A DNA stretch of 64,000 nucleotides from Enterococcus sp. 5H (GCF_028128615.1 NZ_AMDP01000002.1:248001-312000); one strand, 5' to 3'; positions 1-11,231 are shown, counted from the first letter of the stretch. Notes: a model not told the origin generated them from the letters alone. A program made the numbers and translations.

Positions 1-1478
1 TGGAAAAAAGTATTCAGGCAGTACGTGACACAGGTAAAATTGCTGAAGCAGCCATTTGTTATACGGGTGATATCAATGATCCTTCAAGACCTAAATATAA
101 TGTTGATTATTATAAAAATATGGCGAAGGAATTGGAAAAAATGGGCGCTCATATCATTGCAATTAAAGATATGGCTGGCTTATTAAAACCTCAGGCGGCT
201 TATCGCTTAATAAGTGAATTAAAATCTACGACTGATTTGCCAATTCACTTGCACACACATGATACAAGTGGAAATGGAATTATTACGTACTCTGCTGCAA
301 CTAAAGCGGGCGTAGACATTGTCGATGTTGCAACAAGCGCTATGAGTGGCGCTACAAGCCAACCGAGTATGAGCAGTTTGTACTACGCATTAGTTAATGG
401 AGATCGGACTCCAGATATTAATATTGATAATACACAGAAAATTAACCACTATTGGGAAGATGTCCGCATGTATTATCAGCCGTTTGAGAATGGCTTAAAC
501 GCACCGCAAACAGAGGTTTACATGCATGAGATGCCGGGCGGACAATATTCTAATCTGCAACAACAAGCTAAAGCCGTTGGATTAGGTCATAAGTGGGATG
601 ATATTAAAAAAATGTATCATACTGTGAATTTGATGTTTGGTGATATCGTTAAAGTAACTCCTTCTTCAAAAGTTGTTGGAGACATGGCTTTATTCATGGT
701 TCAAAATGAACTAACTGAAGAAGATATTTTTGCAAATGGAGAAGAATTAAGTTTCCCTGAATCAGTTGTAACATTCTTCCAAGGGGATTTAGGACAGCCA
801 GTTGGTGGTTTTCCGAAAGAATTACAACGGATTATTTTAAAAGGTCGACCTGCTTTTACTGAAAGACCAGGGAGTCTTGCTGCACCAGTAAATATGGAAA
901 AAGTTAAAGCGGAATTAGCAGAATTAGTTGGCTATGAACCAAAATTAGAAGAAGTTTTAAGCTATTTAATGTATCCACAAGTCTTTTTAGATTATCGTAC
1001 ATCTTATCAAAATTTTGGAGATGTTACTTTATTAGATACACCGACTTTCTTCCAAGGTATTCGCCAAGGAGAATCAGTTGAGGTTCAAATCGAAAAAGGT
1101 AAAACATTGATTATTCGCTTGGATGAAGTAGGAGATCCTGATATTGAAGGGAACAGAGTTCTATTCTTTAATTTGAATGGTCAACGTCGTGAGATTGTAA
1201 TTAAAGATACTTCTGTTAAATCATCTGTACAGGCAAAACGTAAAGCTGAACCGACAAATAAAGAGCAGATTGGGGCAACAATGTCTGGATCAGTTCTTCA
1301 GGTCTTAGTTAAAAAAGGCGACAAGATCAAAAAAGGTGATGCTTTACTTGTAACAGAAGCAATGAAAATGGAGACAACCATAGAAGCACGTTTTGATGGT
1401 GTTGTCGATCATATTTATGTTTTTGAAGGAGAAGCGATTAGCTCTGGTGATTTATTGATAGAGGTAAAAGAAAAATAA
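1..1478 (+). CDS. pyc: Pyruvate carboxylase, C-terminal part (5' truncated by window edge)
   Basis: This biotin enzyme carboxylates pyruvate to oxaloacetate in the cytosol, refilling the TCA and aspartate pool. The reading frame is open from the first whole codon at base 3, so the gene starts upstream of the window; the first ATG at 120 is internal. The visible 491 residues hold the carboxyltransferase domain, with the metal-binding HLHTHD motif and KDMAGLLKP. They end in a biotinyl domain whose EAMKMET motif puts the biotinylated lysine at codon 1365-1367. The yl genes follow, as they do near pycA in Bacillus. The identity is very secure; only the N-terminal biotin carboxylase domain is not visible. 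Confidence 0.97.
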   Translation, partial: EKSIQAVRDTGKIAEAAICYTGDINDPSRPKYNVDYYKNMAKELEKMGAHIIAIKDMAGLLKPQAAYRLISELKSTTDLPIHLHTHDTSGNGIITYSAATKAGVDIVDVATSAMSGATSQPSMSSLYYALVNGDRTPDINIDNTQKINHYWEDVRMYYQPFENGLNAPQTEVYMHEMPGGQYSNLQQQAKAVGLGHKWDDIKKMYHTVNLMFGDIVKVTPSSKVVGDMALFMVQNELTEEDIFANGEELSFPESVVTFFQGDLGQPVGGFPKELQRIILKGRPAFTERPGSLAAPVNMEKVKAELAELVGYEPKLEEVLSYLMYPQVFLDYRTSYQNFGDVTLLDTPTFFQGIRQGESVEVQIEKGKTLIIRLDEVGDPDIEGNRVLFFNLNGQRREIVIKDTSVKSSVQAKRKAEPTNKEQIGATMSGSVLQVLVKKGDKIKKGDALLVTEAMKMETTIEARFDGVVDHIYVFEGEAISSGDLLIEVKEK

Positions 1479-1497
1479 ATGGAAGGTAGGGAAAAAG

Positions 1498-2619
1498 ATG
1501 AAACGTTTTTTAGCTTTCATAGGCGTATTCTTTGTGGTCTTAGTGATTGGCTATTTACAGCCGGTCTTTTTCCCTGCTGAAAAACCCAAACAGGTTGCAG
1601 ATAGTGGGATGCGTGATGTTTCCCACACTGCATTACCTTATGAAGAAATTGCTACTTCGGGTTTTGCTGAATACATAGGAAAAAAAACAGACGATTTTAT
1701 CAATCAGTTTGGCGAACCAATTGAAAAACAAAAAACTGGAATGGGTTATGATTTATGGATTTACGGGGAAAAAGACGCTGACTATTTTGAAATCAATGTG
1801 CAGGACGAAAAGGTTGCAGTAATTAAAGCGTTCAACAATTCTAAAGAAGTCATTCCATTTTCACTAGGTATGAATTTGTCTGATGTTTCAGAACAAATGA
1901 CTATTTTTTCAAATTTTACATTTACATATAAAGAAAATGATTATAGCATAGAATTAATGGAAGAAGATATGAATTATCGACCTTTGATAGCATTCGATAA
2001 TAAAACATTCGCAATTTTATTTTTCGATCATTCAGACGGTAGGTTATCTGCGATTACTTATTTAAATAAGGAATCCTTACTAACTCTTATGCCATATCAA
2101 ATGGTTGAAGGAGAAGCATTACCAATCCTTATGACTGAAGAGCAGGCAGGCTTCGATTCAGTGAAAAGTAATCATGCCATCCGTATAATTAACCTGTTGA
2201 GAATCACAGAAGGTTTACCAACTTATTCTGCAAATACAGAAAGTCAAAGAAATGCTCAAAAACTTTTTGATGCATTAATAAAAAATGAAAAAACGATTCT
2301 TTCGTCTGAACGAGCAGAAATTTGGCAATTCAGCAAGGAACAGGCAACATCTCAAGCGATTTTCACTTTAACAAATAACGAATATCAAAAATTACTAAAA
2401 GCCGGACAGCTTAATAAAAAAGATGCTACCGGAATGTATACTGAACCAGTTTATGATGCAACTTTTACGATTTTATCGTGGTTTTCTGATTCTTTATACC
2501 ATTCCCGTTTTGCTCATGATGAAACTGAAAACATTGGCGTTGCCTTCTCTAACGCAAGTATGTTAGTCTTATTACAAGAAAGTGAATCAGAAATATCACA
2601 AACAGAGGAAAGTGAATAA
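1498..2619 (+). CDS. Membrane-anchored CAP-associated protein (YlbC-like)
   Basis: A 373-residue protein with an N-terminal hydrophobic segment (about residues 4-24) that should anchor or export it. A region resembling the CAP-associated N-terminal domain (about 55-200) follows, then a degenerate CAP/SCP-like domain (about 220-360). The histidines expected of an active CAP domain are not evident, so a structural or binding role is more likely than catalysis. Position supports orthology to Bacillus ylbC: it lies between pyc and ylbF, 20 bases after pyc, with a GGAAGG-type ribosome binding site. Its biochemical function is unknown. Confidence 0.75.
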   Translation: MKRFLAFIGVFFVVLVIGYLQPVFFPAEKPKQVADSGMRDVSHTALPYEEIATSGFAEYIGKKTDDFINQFGEPIEKQKTGMGYDLWIYGEKDADYFEINVQDEKVAVIKAFNNSKEVIPFSLGMNLSDVSEQMTIFSNFTFTYKENDYSIELMEEDMNYRPLIAFDNKTFAILFFDHSDGRLSAITYLNKESLLTLMPYQMVEGEALPILMTEEQAGFDSVKSNHAIRIINLLRITEGLPTYSANTESQRNAQKLFDALIKNEKTILSSERAEIWQFSKEQATSQAIFTLTNNEYQKLLKAGQLNKKDATGMYTEPVYDATFTILSWFSDSLYHSRFAHDETENIGVAFSNASMLVLLQESESEISQTEESE

Positions 2620-2621
2620 CA

Positions 2622-3053
2622 ATGATTGTAACCGAAAAACTTTTTGAAATAGAAGATCAAACTGAAAAACTTGTTCAAGCAATTTTGACAAGTGAAAGTA
2701 TTGAAACTTATAAAATAAATCGTCAGAAAATGCATGCATCAAATGATGTACAAGAAAAGCAAAAACAATTTTTAAGCGCAAAAGATTCATTTGAACGGAT
2801 TGAGGCTTTTGGAAATCACGCGCCTGATTTTCGGACAAAGCAGCGTGCGGTTCGTCAAGCCAAACGAGCGTTAGACATGAATGAAGAAGTTGCAGAGTTT
2901 CGTTTTTCCGAAACATCAGTCCAAACAATTTTGGATTTGGTTGGTATGGCTGTTGCTAAAACAATTTCAGACGATATTAAAGTAGATGCTGGAAATCCTT
3001 TCTTTGAAAAAGGAAAACATTCAGGTTGTGGAGGTAGTTGTCATGCAAGTTAA
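2622..3053 (+). CDS. ylbF: YlbF/RicF family regulator of RNase Y
   Basis: A 143-residue, mostly helical protein. In Bacillus, YlbF (RicF) joins YmcA and YaaT in a complex that directs RNase Y cleavage, affecting competence, sporulation and biofilm. The C-terminus ends in CGGSC, a cysteine pair like those that bind an iron-sulfur cluster in the Ric complex. The ATG is preceded by an AGAGGAAAG site that overlaps the end of the ylbC-like gene, only two bases upstream, so the two are co-transcribed. ylbG overlaps its 3' end. The family call is firm from sequence and synteny; the cluster is inferred. Confidence 0.88.
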   Translation: MIVTEKLFEIEDQTEKLVQAILTSESIETYKINRQKMHASNDVQEKQKQFLSAKDSFERIEAFGNHAPDFRTKQRAVRQAKRALDMNEEVAEFRFSETSVQTILDLVGMAVAKTISDDIKVDAGNPFFEKGKHSGCGGSCHAS

Positions 3054-3393
3054 AGAGGAAAAAGAATTTACTATTCAAAAACGCCGTTGTTTAGTTGTTT
3101 GGGTTTATAGCTTAAAACAATTAAAGACTTTAAAACGATATGGCTTGATTCATTATGTCTCTCGTCGTATGAAATATGTTGTTATTTACATGAATGAAGA
3201 GGATATTGAGCAATCTGAAGAGAAGATTAATGGATTACATTTTGTTCGTAAAGTCGAACGCTCATATCGTCCGGATGTCGAAATGAATTTTGCTGAAAAA
3301 ATTGGTACAAAAGCTGCTTATCAGTATAAGGAAGAAGAAGGTTTTGAGGTAGAAGAGATTAGTACTCAGATCCGTTTAGCTGAAAACGTGTAA
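3043..3393 (+). CDS. ylbG: YlbG family protein (DUF2129)
   Basis: A small cytosolic protein of 116 residues. It opens with QKRRCLVVWVYSLKQLKTL, a typical YlbG start, and has a basic, aromatic core with an acidic C-terminal tail. I place the start at ATG 3043, seven bases after a GGAGGT site; upstream in-frame starts lie inside ylbF and add no conserved sequence. The gene overlaps ylbF by 11 bases, indicating translational coupling. The biochemical role of the family is not established. It is the last gene before a strong terminator. Confidence 0.88.
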   Translation: MQVKEEKEFTIQKRRCLVVWVYSLKQLKTLKRYGLIHYVSRRMKYVVIYMNEEDIEQSEEKINGLHFVRKVERSYRPDVEMNFAEKIGTKAAYQYKEEEGFEVEEISTQIRLAENV

Positions 3394-3399
3394 ATACTA

Positions 3400-3443
3400 G
3401 ATGAAAAATGTGAACGAACTTCAAACATTTTTCATCTTTTTTC
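3400..3443 (+). terminator. Rho-independent terminator after ylbG
   Basis: A perfect 12-bp stem (GATGAAAAATGT, 3400-3411, pairing with 3425-3436) is followed by a run of six T. It closes the pyc-ylbC-ylbF-ylbG transcript. Confidence 0.9.
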
Positions 3444-3451
3444 TGTATTTT

Positions 3452-3460
3452 TGTTATACT
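3452..3460 (+). promoter_or_regulatory. Extended -10 promoter for rsmD operon
   Basis: TG-T-TATACT matches an extended -10 element 37 bases before rsmD. A -35 box is not convincing, because that position overlaps the terminator. Confidence 0.55.
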
Positions 3461-3496
3461 GTTATAGTTATAAGGAATAAAAAGGAGCGATAATTA

Positions 3497-5610
<2,114 letters not shown>

Positions 5611-5633
5611 AACATATTATGTAGACTTTCCAA

Positions 5634-5680
5634 CTAATGAAACAAGACTGAAATTTAGTTTTGTTTTATTAGTTTTTTTT
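5634..5680 (+). terminator. Terminator after ylbL
   Basis: A roughly 19-bp stem with G-T wobbles (left arm from 5634, right arm ending 5672) is followed by eight T. The arms contain the GAAACAAGACT / AGTTTTGTTT core shared with several other terminators in this window. Confidence 0.85.
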
Positions 5681-5739
5681 GTCGAATAATCATAGAAAAA
5701 CGAAAAAACTGCGTATCTTACATACGAAGGGGGAAAAAG

Positions 5740-6354
5740 ATGAATTATCGTATGTTGTTACAAAGATACTGGCAATACTTGGTCGGTGCAGTTGTTGTAC
5801 TACTTATTTTGATCTGCAGCATTTTATTTTATAATAAATCAGAAAATGAGGTGAATGAGGAAATAAGTATGGTATCAACCGGATCATCAGAGAGTTTTGA
5901 ATCAGAATCAATTTCTCAGCAAATTTATGTGGATATTAAAGGCGCTGTTAAAAAACCAGGAATGTATGAAGGAATGCTAGAAATGCGTGTATGGGACGCT
6001 GTGATGCTTGCAGGAGGCGTTCGTGAAGATGCTGACACCAAACAAGTGAATTTTTCAGAACGAATTGTTGATCAAATGGTCATTTATGTTCCAACGATCG
6101 GTGAGGAAGTTCAAGAGCTTACAAGCAGCGAAGATTCTGAGGATGGGCTAAAAAGTACAACTAACAAAATTAATCTTAACAAGGCTAATGAAGCAGAGTT
6201 AACAACTTTAACAGGGATTGGTCAAAAGAAAGCGCAAGAAATTATCCGTTATCGTGAAGAAAATGGCGGATTTAAATCAATTGAAGAGCTAAAAAATATT
6301 TCTGGTTTTGGCGAAAAAACATTTGAAAAGCTAAAAGATTCTATTTCTGTTTGA
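5740..6354 (+). CDS. comEA: ComEA competence DNA receptor
   Basis: ComEA is the membrane-anchored protein that binds incoming double-stranded DNA during transformation. The 204-residue protein has a membrane helix (about 14-32), a SLBB-type domain (about 60-125) and a C-terminal pair of helix-hairpin-helix motifs (about 141-204). These include INLNKANEAELTTLTGIG and SGFGEKTFEKL. Start ATG 5740 follows a GAAGGGGG site. It is the first of three DNA-uptake genes; whether the organism transforms is not shown here. Confidence 0.95.
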   Translation: MNYRMLLQRYWQYLVGAVVVLLILICSILFYNKSENEVNEEISMVSTGSSESFESESISQQIYVDIKGAVKKPGMYEGMLEMRVWDAVMLAGGVREDADTKQVNFSERIVDQMVIYVPTIGEEVQELTSSEDSEDGLKSTTNKINLNKANEAELTTLTGIGQKKAQEIIRYREENGGFKSIEELKNISGFGEKTFEKLKDSISV

Positions 6355-6510
6355 CTGTTATGAAGTGAGTAGCAAAAGTATTTGATAAATTTCTAGCACT
6401 GGTTCTTGACGAGACTTTTTCTATAATTTACTATTTGTATAACTGAATAGTAATCTATCAACAGCAAAATTATTTTTTATAAAAATATATCAAAGTAAAA
6501 GGAGTTAATT

Positions 6511-7020
6511 ATGACATTAGAACGAATTCCATGGGACCAATACTTTATGGCACAAAGCGTCCTATTATCTTTAAGAAGTACGTGTACTAGATTAGAAGTT
6601 GGCGCGACGATTGTTAGAGACAAGCGAATTATTGCAGGAGGATATAATGGATCAGTTAGTGGAGATGTGCATTGCATTGATGATGGTTGTTACATTGTTG
6701 ACGGGCATTGTGTCCGAACAATTCATGCAGAAATGAATGCAATCTTACAGTGTGCAAAATTCGGTATTCCAACAGATGGCGCTGAAATTTACGTTACTCA
6801 TTTTCCTTGTTTGCAATGTACTAAGATGCTTTTACAAGCAGGAATCAAAAAGATTCATTATTTAAAAGATTATCGAAATGACGAGTACGCACTGGCTTTA
6901 ATCAAACAAGTTGGTGCAACGGTCGATCAAGTAACCTTATCAAAAAAATATTTTGCTGAATTACAATTAGGAGAAGACGAGATTGCTTCATCTGAAGAAG
7001 CACCTCAAACGGACCAATAA
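6511..7020 (+). CDS. comEB: ComEB, dCMP deaminase family protein
   Basis: A 169-residue zinc deaminase, which converts dCMP to dUMP in the cytosol. The zinc motif HAEMNAIL is followed by PCLQC, and the substrate-facing GGYNGSVSG loop is present. In the Bacillus com operon this gene is not needed for DNA uptake and supplies dUMP for thymidylate. Start ATG 6511 follows AAAGGAG. Its 3' end overlaps comEC by 38 bases. The 156-base gap upstream contains no clear terminator, so comEA may read through. Confidence 0.93.
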   Translation: MTLERIPWDQYFMAQSVLLSLRSTCTRLEVGATIVRDKRIIAGGYNGSVSGDVHCIDDGCYIVDGHCVRTIHAEMNAILQCAKFGIPTDGAEIYVTHFPCLQCTKMLLQAGIKKIHYLKDYRNDEYALALIKQVGATVDQVTLSKKYFAELQLGEDEIASSEEAPQTDQ

Positions 7021-9325
7021 TTACTGGTTTTTTCCAGCAGTAATTTCTATAGGAACAGTCTTTCTAGTTTTAGAACCTAATTGGCTAGTCGGGATAATTT
7101 TGAGTTATCTCGTTTATCGAATATTTTGTTTAGGTAATAAAACAATAGTAGTTATAAGTCTTGTTTGCTCGGGTATCTTTACGTTGCTGAGCTTACACGT
7201 GATAACCAGTGAAAAATCAGAGAAATTTATTGAAGAAATTGAAATTTCTGGAGAGTTAACGGTTTTGCCGGATCAATTTAACGTAGATGGTGACCGTTTA
7301 CAAATCAAAGGTTATTTTCACACAGCTGAAGAAAAGCGAAGAAAAATTATTGCTTTTTATCAATTTACGTCAGAACAAGAAAAGAAGCATTGGCAAATGA
7401 AGAACCAAATGCTTAAAATACAGCTCTCTGGTAACTTTGAGACACCAAGCGGGCAAACGAATCTTAATGGTTTTGACTATCAAAAGTTTTTAAGAGAACA
7501 AAGGATTTTTCACCTATTATCGATTAACAAAATCGAAAGTATTTCCGAAAAGAAACCAAAAATTTATGAGTTTTTTAGCTGGTTAAGCATTCTTAGGAAG
7601 AAAGCCATTGATTACACTCAAAAAACGTTTCTGTCGGATACAGCTCTCTATATAAACACATTAATTTTTGGCTCTAAATCAACTGAGTTTTCACAAAAAG
7701 CTGACGTTCTAGCTGACTTAGGAATCTTGCATTTGTTTAGTTTGTCAGGGATGCATGTGACATTTTTTATCGGATGGTTTCGTTATTTTTTCTTAAGAAT
7801 AGGAGTAACTATTGAACGTTTATTTGGTGTACAGTTACTTTTTTGTTTAGTATATGCTGGGATGACTGGTTTTTCAATTAGTGTTGTAAGAGCATTAGTA
7901 CAAAGCACAATATCTTTGAGTAATCGGCAATTTAAGTGGTACTTATCCGCGCTGGATTGCTGGAGTATCTCATTAATCATCGTTTTGTTGTTTAATCCGT
8001 ATTTGTTATTTACTACAGGCGGACAGTTTAGCTACGGGTTATCTTTTTTTATTCTATATGTTCATCCGATTATGGAAAATATTAAAAATAAGTATTTACG
8101 ACAGTATTGTTTTTCTTTGATGCTGAATATTATGACACTTCCAATAATTGGCCTATCGTTTTTTGAATGGCATTTAACTAGTAGCTTCTTTACGTTTTTA
8201 TTATTACCAATATTTGAGCGGTTGATTCTTCCGATATTGAGTATTAGCTTGCTTAGTTCATTTTTCATCAAAGTCCCTTTTTTAATTGAAGGGCTAGAAT
8301 ATTATTTCTCGATTCAGCAAAAGTTTTTTGTTTGGTTAAGTCAGAACAGTACATTGAGAATTGTTACGGGTGTTTTTACGCATATCCTTTTTGTAGTAAC
8401 ATGTATGCTATTATTTAGCTTACTGCATTTTCTCTCTAGTAAATCGAAAAAATCATATTTGGTTGGATCGCTACTTTTGTTAATTATGTTTAATAAGTAC
8501 TTCTCTGTAAAAGGAACTGTTGCATTTATTGATGTTGGGCAAGGAGATAGTATTTTTTTACAAGCTCCGTTTCATAAAGAAAATATATTGATTGATACTG
8601 GTGGTAAAATAGCATTTGAAAAAGAAGCGTGGAAAATGAGAAGTAAACAGAAAGCGAATGCAGATTATTCTGTAATTCCTTTTTTAAAAAGCAGTGGTGT
8701 GAAATATTTAGATAAAGTACTCATTAGCCATGGAGATGTAGATCATTGCGGAGATTTACTTGAGATTAATAAAAAAATTCCCATTCGTGCACTCTATTAT
8801 CCTAAAGGTACTGAAAACAAAACTGTATTTAAACAAATACTCAATCAATTAAAAAAAAGTGGAACCAAGTGTTATCCTATTTTGGCAACGACAACACTTA
8901 GCCAGGAGTTGAATATACAAATGCTCATGCCCCAGTCATCTGGGTTAGGAGAAAATAAGGATTCAATGGTTTTATATGCTAAGATTGCTGAAAAACGTTT
9001 TCTGTTTACTGGAGATTTGGAAAAAGAGGGAGAGCGACAGTTAATAAATTATTTTCCAACATTAGATGTAGATGTACTAAAAGTCGGACACCACGGTAGT
9101 AAAACATCGACAGATCCGCTGTTTATTCAAAAAATTTTACCAAGGGATAGTATCATTTCATGTGGGCGCGATAATCGGTTTAAACATCCTCATGATGAAA
9201 CGTTAGTGACTTTAAAACAGGAAAACGTCACAATTTATCGAACGGATCAACAAGGAATGATCTATTATCAATGGACACCATTTTCTAAAATGTCAGCTGC
9301 AAAAACTACTATCAAAGAAGACTAG
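6983..9325 (+). CDS. comEC: ComEC DNA-uptake channel protein
   Basis: ComEC is the polytopic membrane protein that carries single-stranded DNA into the cell. The 780-residue protein has N-terminal membrane helices, an OB-like extracellular region and a central Competence domain with many helices (about 215-480). A C-terminal metallo-beta-lactamase-like domain contains DVGQGDS, SHGDVDHCGD and KVGHHGSK. The start is TTG 6983, nine bases after AGGAG at 6969 and inside comEB; no better downstream start has a ribosome site. The gene is intact and full length, so the core DNA-uptake channel is not a pseudogene here. Confidence 0.95.
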   Translation: MLHLKKHLKRTNNYWFFPAVISIGTVFLVLEPNWLVGIILSYLVYRIFCLGNKTIVVISLVCSGIFTLLSLHVITSEKSEKFIEEIEISGELTVLPDQFNVDGDRLQIKGYFHTAEEKRRKIIAFYQFTSEQEKKHWQMKNQMLKIQLSGNFETPSGQTNLNGFDYQKFLREQRIFHLLSINKIESISEKKPKIYEFFSWLSILRKKAIDYTQKTFLSDTALYINTLIFGSKSTEFSQKADVLADLGILHLFSLSGMHVTFFIGWFRYFFLRIGVTIERLFGVQLLFCLVYAGMTGFSISVVRALVQSTISLSNRQFKWYLSALDCWSISLIIVLLFNPYLLFTTGGQFSYGLSFFILYVHPIMENIKNKYLRQYCFSLMLNIMTLPIIGLSFFEWHLTSSFFTFLLLPIFERLILPILSISLLSSFFIKVPFLIEGLEYYFSIQQKFFVWLSQNSTLRIVTGVFTHILFVVTCMLLFSLLHFLSSKSKKSYLVGSLLLLIMFNKYFSVKGTVAFIDVGQGDSIFLQAPFHKENILIDTGGKIAFEKEAWKMRSKQKANADYSVIPFLKSSGVKYLDKVLISHGDVDHCGDLLEINKKIPIRALYYPKGTENKTVFKQILNQLKKSGTKCYPILATTTLSQELNIQMLMPQSSGLGENKDSMVLYAKIAEKRFLFTGDLEKEGERQLINYFPTLDVDVLKVGHHGSKTSTDPLFIQKILPRDSIISCGRDNRFKHPHDETLVTLKQENVTIYRTDQQGMIYYQWTPFSKMSAAKTTIKED

Positions 9326-9374
9326 CATTTATCAATTTGGCGTGATAGGATGATAGAGAGAAATGAGGGGAAAG

Positions 9375-10406
9375 ATGAATTTACAAGAGGTTTTAAAACA
9401 AGTTAGACAGCAGCAATTTGAGTCAGTTTATTTAGTACAAGGAACAGAAGACTATTTAAGCGAATTATTTAAAACGGAATTAATGAGTCAATTAATAAAA
9501 ACAGAAGACGATCAATTTAATTATTCTTCCTTTGATATGGAAGAAGTTTCGCTATCAATGGCCATGGAAGAAGCTGATACAATACCGTTCTTTGGTGATT
9601 ATAGGCTTGTATTTATTGAAAATCCATATTTTTTAACAGCAGAGCGAAGAACAAATGCAATTGAACACGATATTGATAGTTTGTTAAAATATTTGGAGCA
9701 ACCTTCACCAACTACAATTTTAGTTTTTTGTGCAAATGTTGAAAAACTCGATGAACGAAAAAAAATAACTAAAGCACTTAAAAAAAAGGCTGAAGTAGTT
9801 GAAGTTAATCCAATGGGAGAGCGAGAAGTTCGTCAATATGTTGAGCAAACGATCCAGAGTGAAGGCTACGACATTCGTCCGGAGGCGTTTGATTTATTAT
9901 TGCTGCTAACGGATTTAAATTTATCTAAAATCATGGGGGAATTACAAAAATTATTTCTGTATGCGTCAGATAATAAGATCATTACATTGAATAGCGTGAA
10001 AGAACTAGTGCCAAAATCTTTGGAACATAACGTATTTGACCTAACCAATGATGTTTTATCTGGTAATGGTGAAAAAGCTATCCAATTATATGAAGATTTA
10101 TTGCTTCAAGGAGAAGAAACAATAAAATTAAATGCAATTCTCTTAACTCAAATTCGGTTGTTCTTGCAGACAAAAATTCTAGCAAAATTAGGCTATCAGC
10201 AAGCGAATATTGCTGAAACATTAAAGGTCCATCCATATCGTGTGAAGTTAGCTTTGCAACAAGTAAGGCATTTTGGATTAGAGCGATTGGAAGCAATTTA
10301 TGACGAATTAGTCGAAAATGACTTTCATATGAAGACAGGTAAGATGGATAAGGAATTACTCTTTGAATTATTTATTTTGAAATTATCTGGTCAAACCTCC
10401 AGATAG
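9375..10406 (+). CDS. holA: DNA polymerase III delta subunit
   Basis: The delta subunit opens the beta sliding clamp and is part of the clamp loader. The 343-residue protein shows the family start (LQEVLKQVRQQQFESVYLV) and the middle AAA-like fold without a Walker motif, as expected for delta. I choose ATG 9375 because it follows GAGGGG; the ATG at 9363 has a weaker site. It lies between comEC and rpsT, the usual Firmicutes position. Function follows from family membership. Confidence 0.93.
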   Translation: MNLQEVLKQVRQQQFESVYLVQGTEDYLSELFKTELMSQLIKTEDDQFNYSSFDMEEVSLSMAMEEADTIPFFGDYRLVFIENPYFLTAERRTNAIEHDIDSLLKYLEQPSPTTILVFCANVEKLDERKKITKALKKKAEVVEVNPMGEREVRQYVEQTIQSEGYDIRPEAFDLLLLLTDLNLSKIMGELQKLFLYASDNKIITLNSVKELVPKSLEHNVFDLTNDVLSGNGEKAIQLYEDLLLQGEETIKLNAILLTQIRLFLQTKILAKLGYQQANIAETLKVHPYRVKLALQQVRHFGLERLEAIYDELVENDFHMKTGKMDKELLFELFILKLSGQTSR

Positions 10407-10423
10407 GAAAAGGTGTGACTGAT

Positions 10424-10810
10424 ATGAAGGAAGCTAAACAAATAGTTACTGATTTTTTTGAAAATATACGTTCAGGAAAGAACCTGCAGGCTGCATATGA
10501 ATTTATGCATCAAAGAGTGATTGCTCATCAGGTCCAATCTGAAAATGAGTATACAGTAGAACGATCCCCTCAAGATTACGTCGATCATGTAAAAGAAATG
10601 CAGGACCTTTACGGCAATTTTAAACTGGAAATTCAAGAAATACTAGCAGACGGAAATAAAGTGTATGTTCGTTGGAAACAAACAGGTGAGATGGTAGATG
10701 GAAGACGAATTATCCAGATTGCCAGTGCCGTATACTTAGTTAAACAAGAAAAAATTTCTGAATATTGGATTCAAATCGACCGAAAAGGATTAGAACTTCA
10801 AAATAATTGA
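10424..10810 (+). CDS. SnoaL/NTF2-like fold protein of unknown function
   Basis: A 128-residue protein with the pattern of a small NTF2-like cone-shaped barrel: an N-terminal helix KEAKQIVTDFFENIRSG, a middle YGNFKLEIQEILADG strand and a late VYVRWKQTGEM strand. Such proteins include cyclases, isomerases and plain ligand-binding domains; nothing in the sequence picks one. ATG 10424 is preferred over GTG 10415 because it sits eight bases after AGGTG. It is 17 bases after holA and closes that transcript before a strong terminator. Confidence 0.6.
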   Translation: MKEAKQIVTDFFENIRSGKNLQAAYEFMHQRVIAHQVQSENEYTVERSPQDYVDHVKEMQDLYGNFKLEIQEILADGNKVYVRWKQTGEMVDGRRIIQIASAVYLVKQEKISEYWIQIDRKGLELQNN

Positions 10811-10820
10811 ATGATAGTTA

Positions 10821-10868
10821 AAAAACGTGTAGAGAAACTGTGACTAGTTTCTCTACACGTTTTTATTA
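10821..10868 (+). terminator. Strong terminator after the SnoaL-like gene
   Basis: Perfect 19-bp arms (10821-10839 and 10846-10864) surround a 6-base loop and end in a T run. This is the end of the com-holA transcript. Confidence 0.92.
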
Positions 10869-10873
10869 CTCTA

Positions 10874-10902
10874 CAAAAAAAGCTAACAAAAAAGTTAGCT
10901 TT
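10874..10902 (-). terminator. Terminator of rpsT (minus strand)
   Basis: AAAGCTAAC and GTTAGCTTT pair around a six-base loop. Read on the minus strand, the stem is followed by seven T, directly after the rpsT stop. Confidence 0.9.
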
Positions 10903-10912
10903 AATGAATTCA

Positions 10913-11167
10913 TTATTTAGCTACTTTTTTGCTTAAGCGAGATTTGTCGCGATTCGCTTTGTTTTTATGGATTAATCCTTTAGATTCAGCCATATCAACA
11001 GCTTTAATAGCATCTTTGTGTAACGCATCTACGTTGTCAGCACCAGCAGCAACAGCTTCTTCAAATTTCTTGATAGCTGTACGCATAGCATTTGTTTGAG
11101 ATGAATTTTTCGCATTCGCATTCGCATTTGTACGTACACGTTTAATTGCAGATTCAATATTTGGCAT
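10913..11167 (-). CDS. rpsT: 30S ribosomal protein S20
   Basis: An 84-residue, lysine- and alanine-rich helical protein that binds 16S rRNA early in small-subunit assembly. The start [14 protein letters not shown] and the [12 protein letters not shown] end are diagnostic. The ATG follows a GGAGGTGAAATA site. It is transcribed opposite to holA, from its own promoter, and has its own terminator. The sequence is complete and ordinary. Confidence 0.98.
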   Translation of the reverse strand: MPNIESAIKRVRTNANANAKNSSQTNAMRTAIKKFEEAVAAGADNVDALHKDAIKAVDMAESKGLIHKNKANRDKSRLSKKVAK

Positions 11168-11193
11168 TTATTTCACCTCCGATAAAATAGGGT

Positions 11194-11219
11194 CTTACAT
11201 AGGAAATTCCATATGTAAT
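11194..11219 (-). other. Possible 5'-leader hairpin of rpsT mRNA
   Basis: TTACATA and TATGTAA form an inverted repeat around an inner GGAAATTCC-like segment, right behind the expected start of the rpsT transcript. It may stabilise the mRNA 5' end or take part in S20 autoregulation. The role is inference. Confidence 0.35.
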
Positions 11220-11231
11220 TCAACACTAATC

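Noticed and set aside
2986-3042. Longer N-terminus for ylbG
   Set aside because: The extra codons lie inside ylbF, have no ribosome site and add no conserved residues; ATG 3043 with GGAGGT is better.
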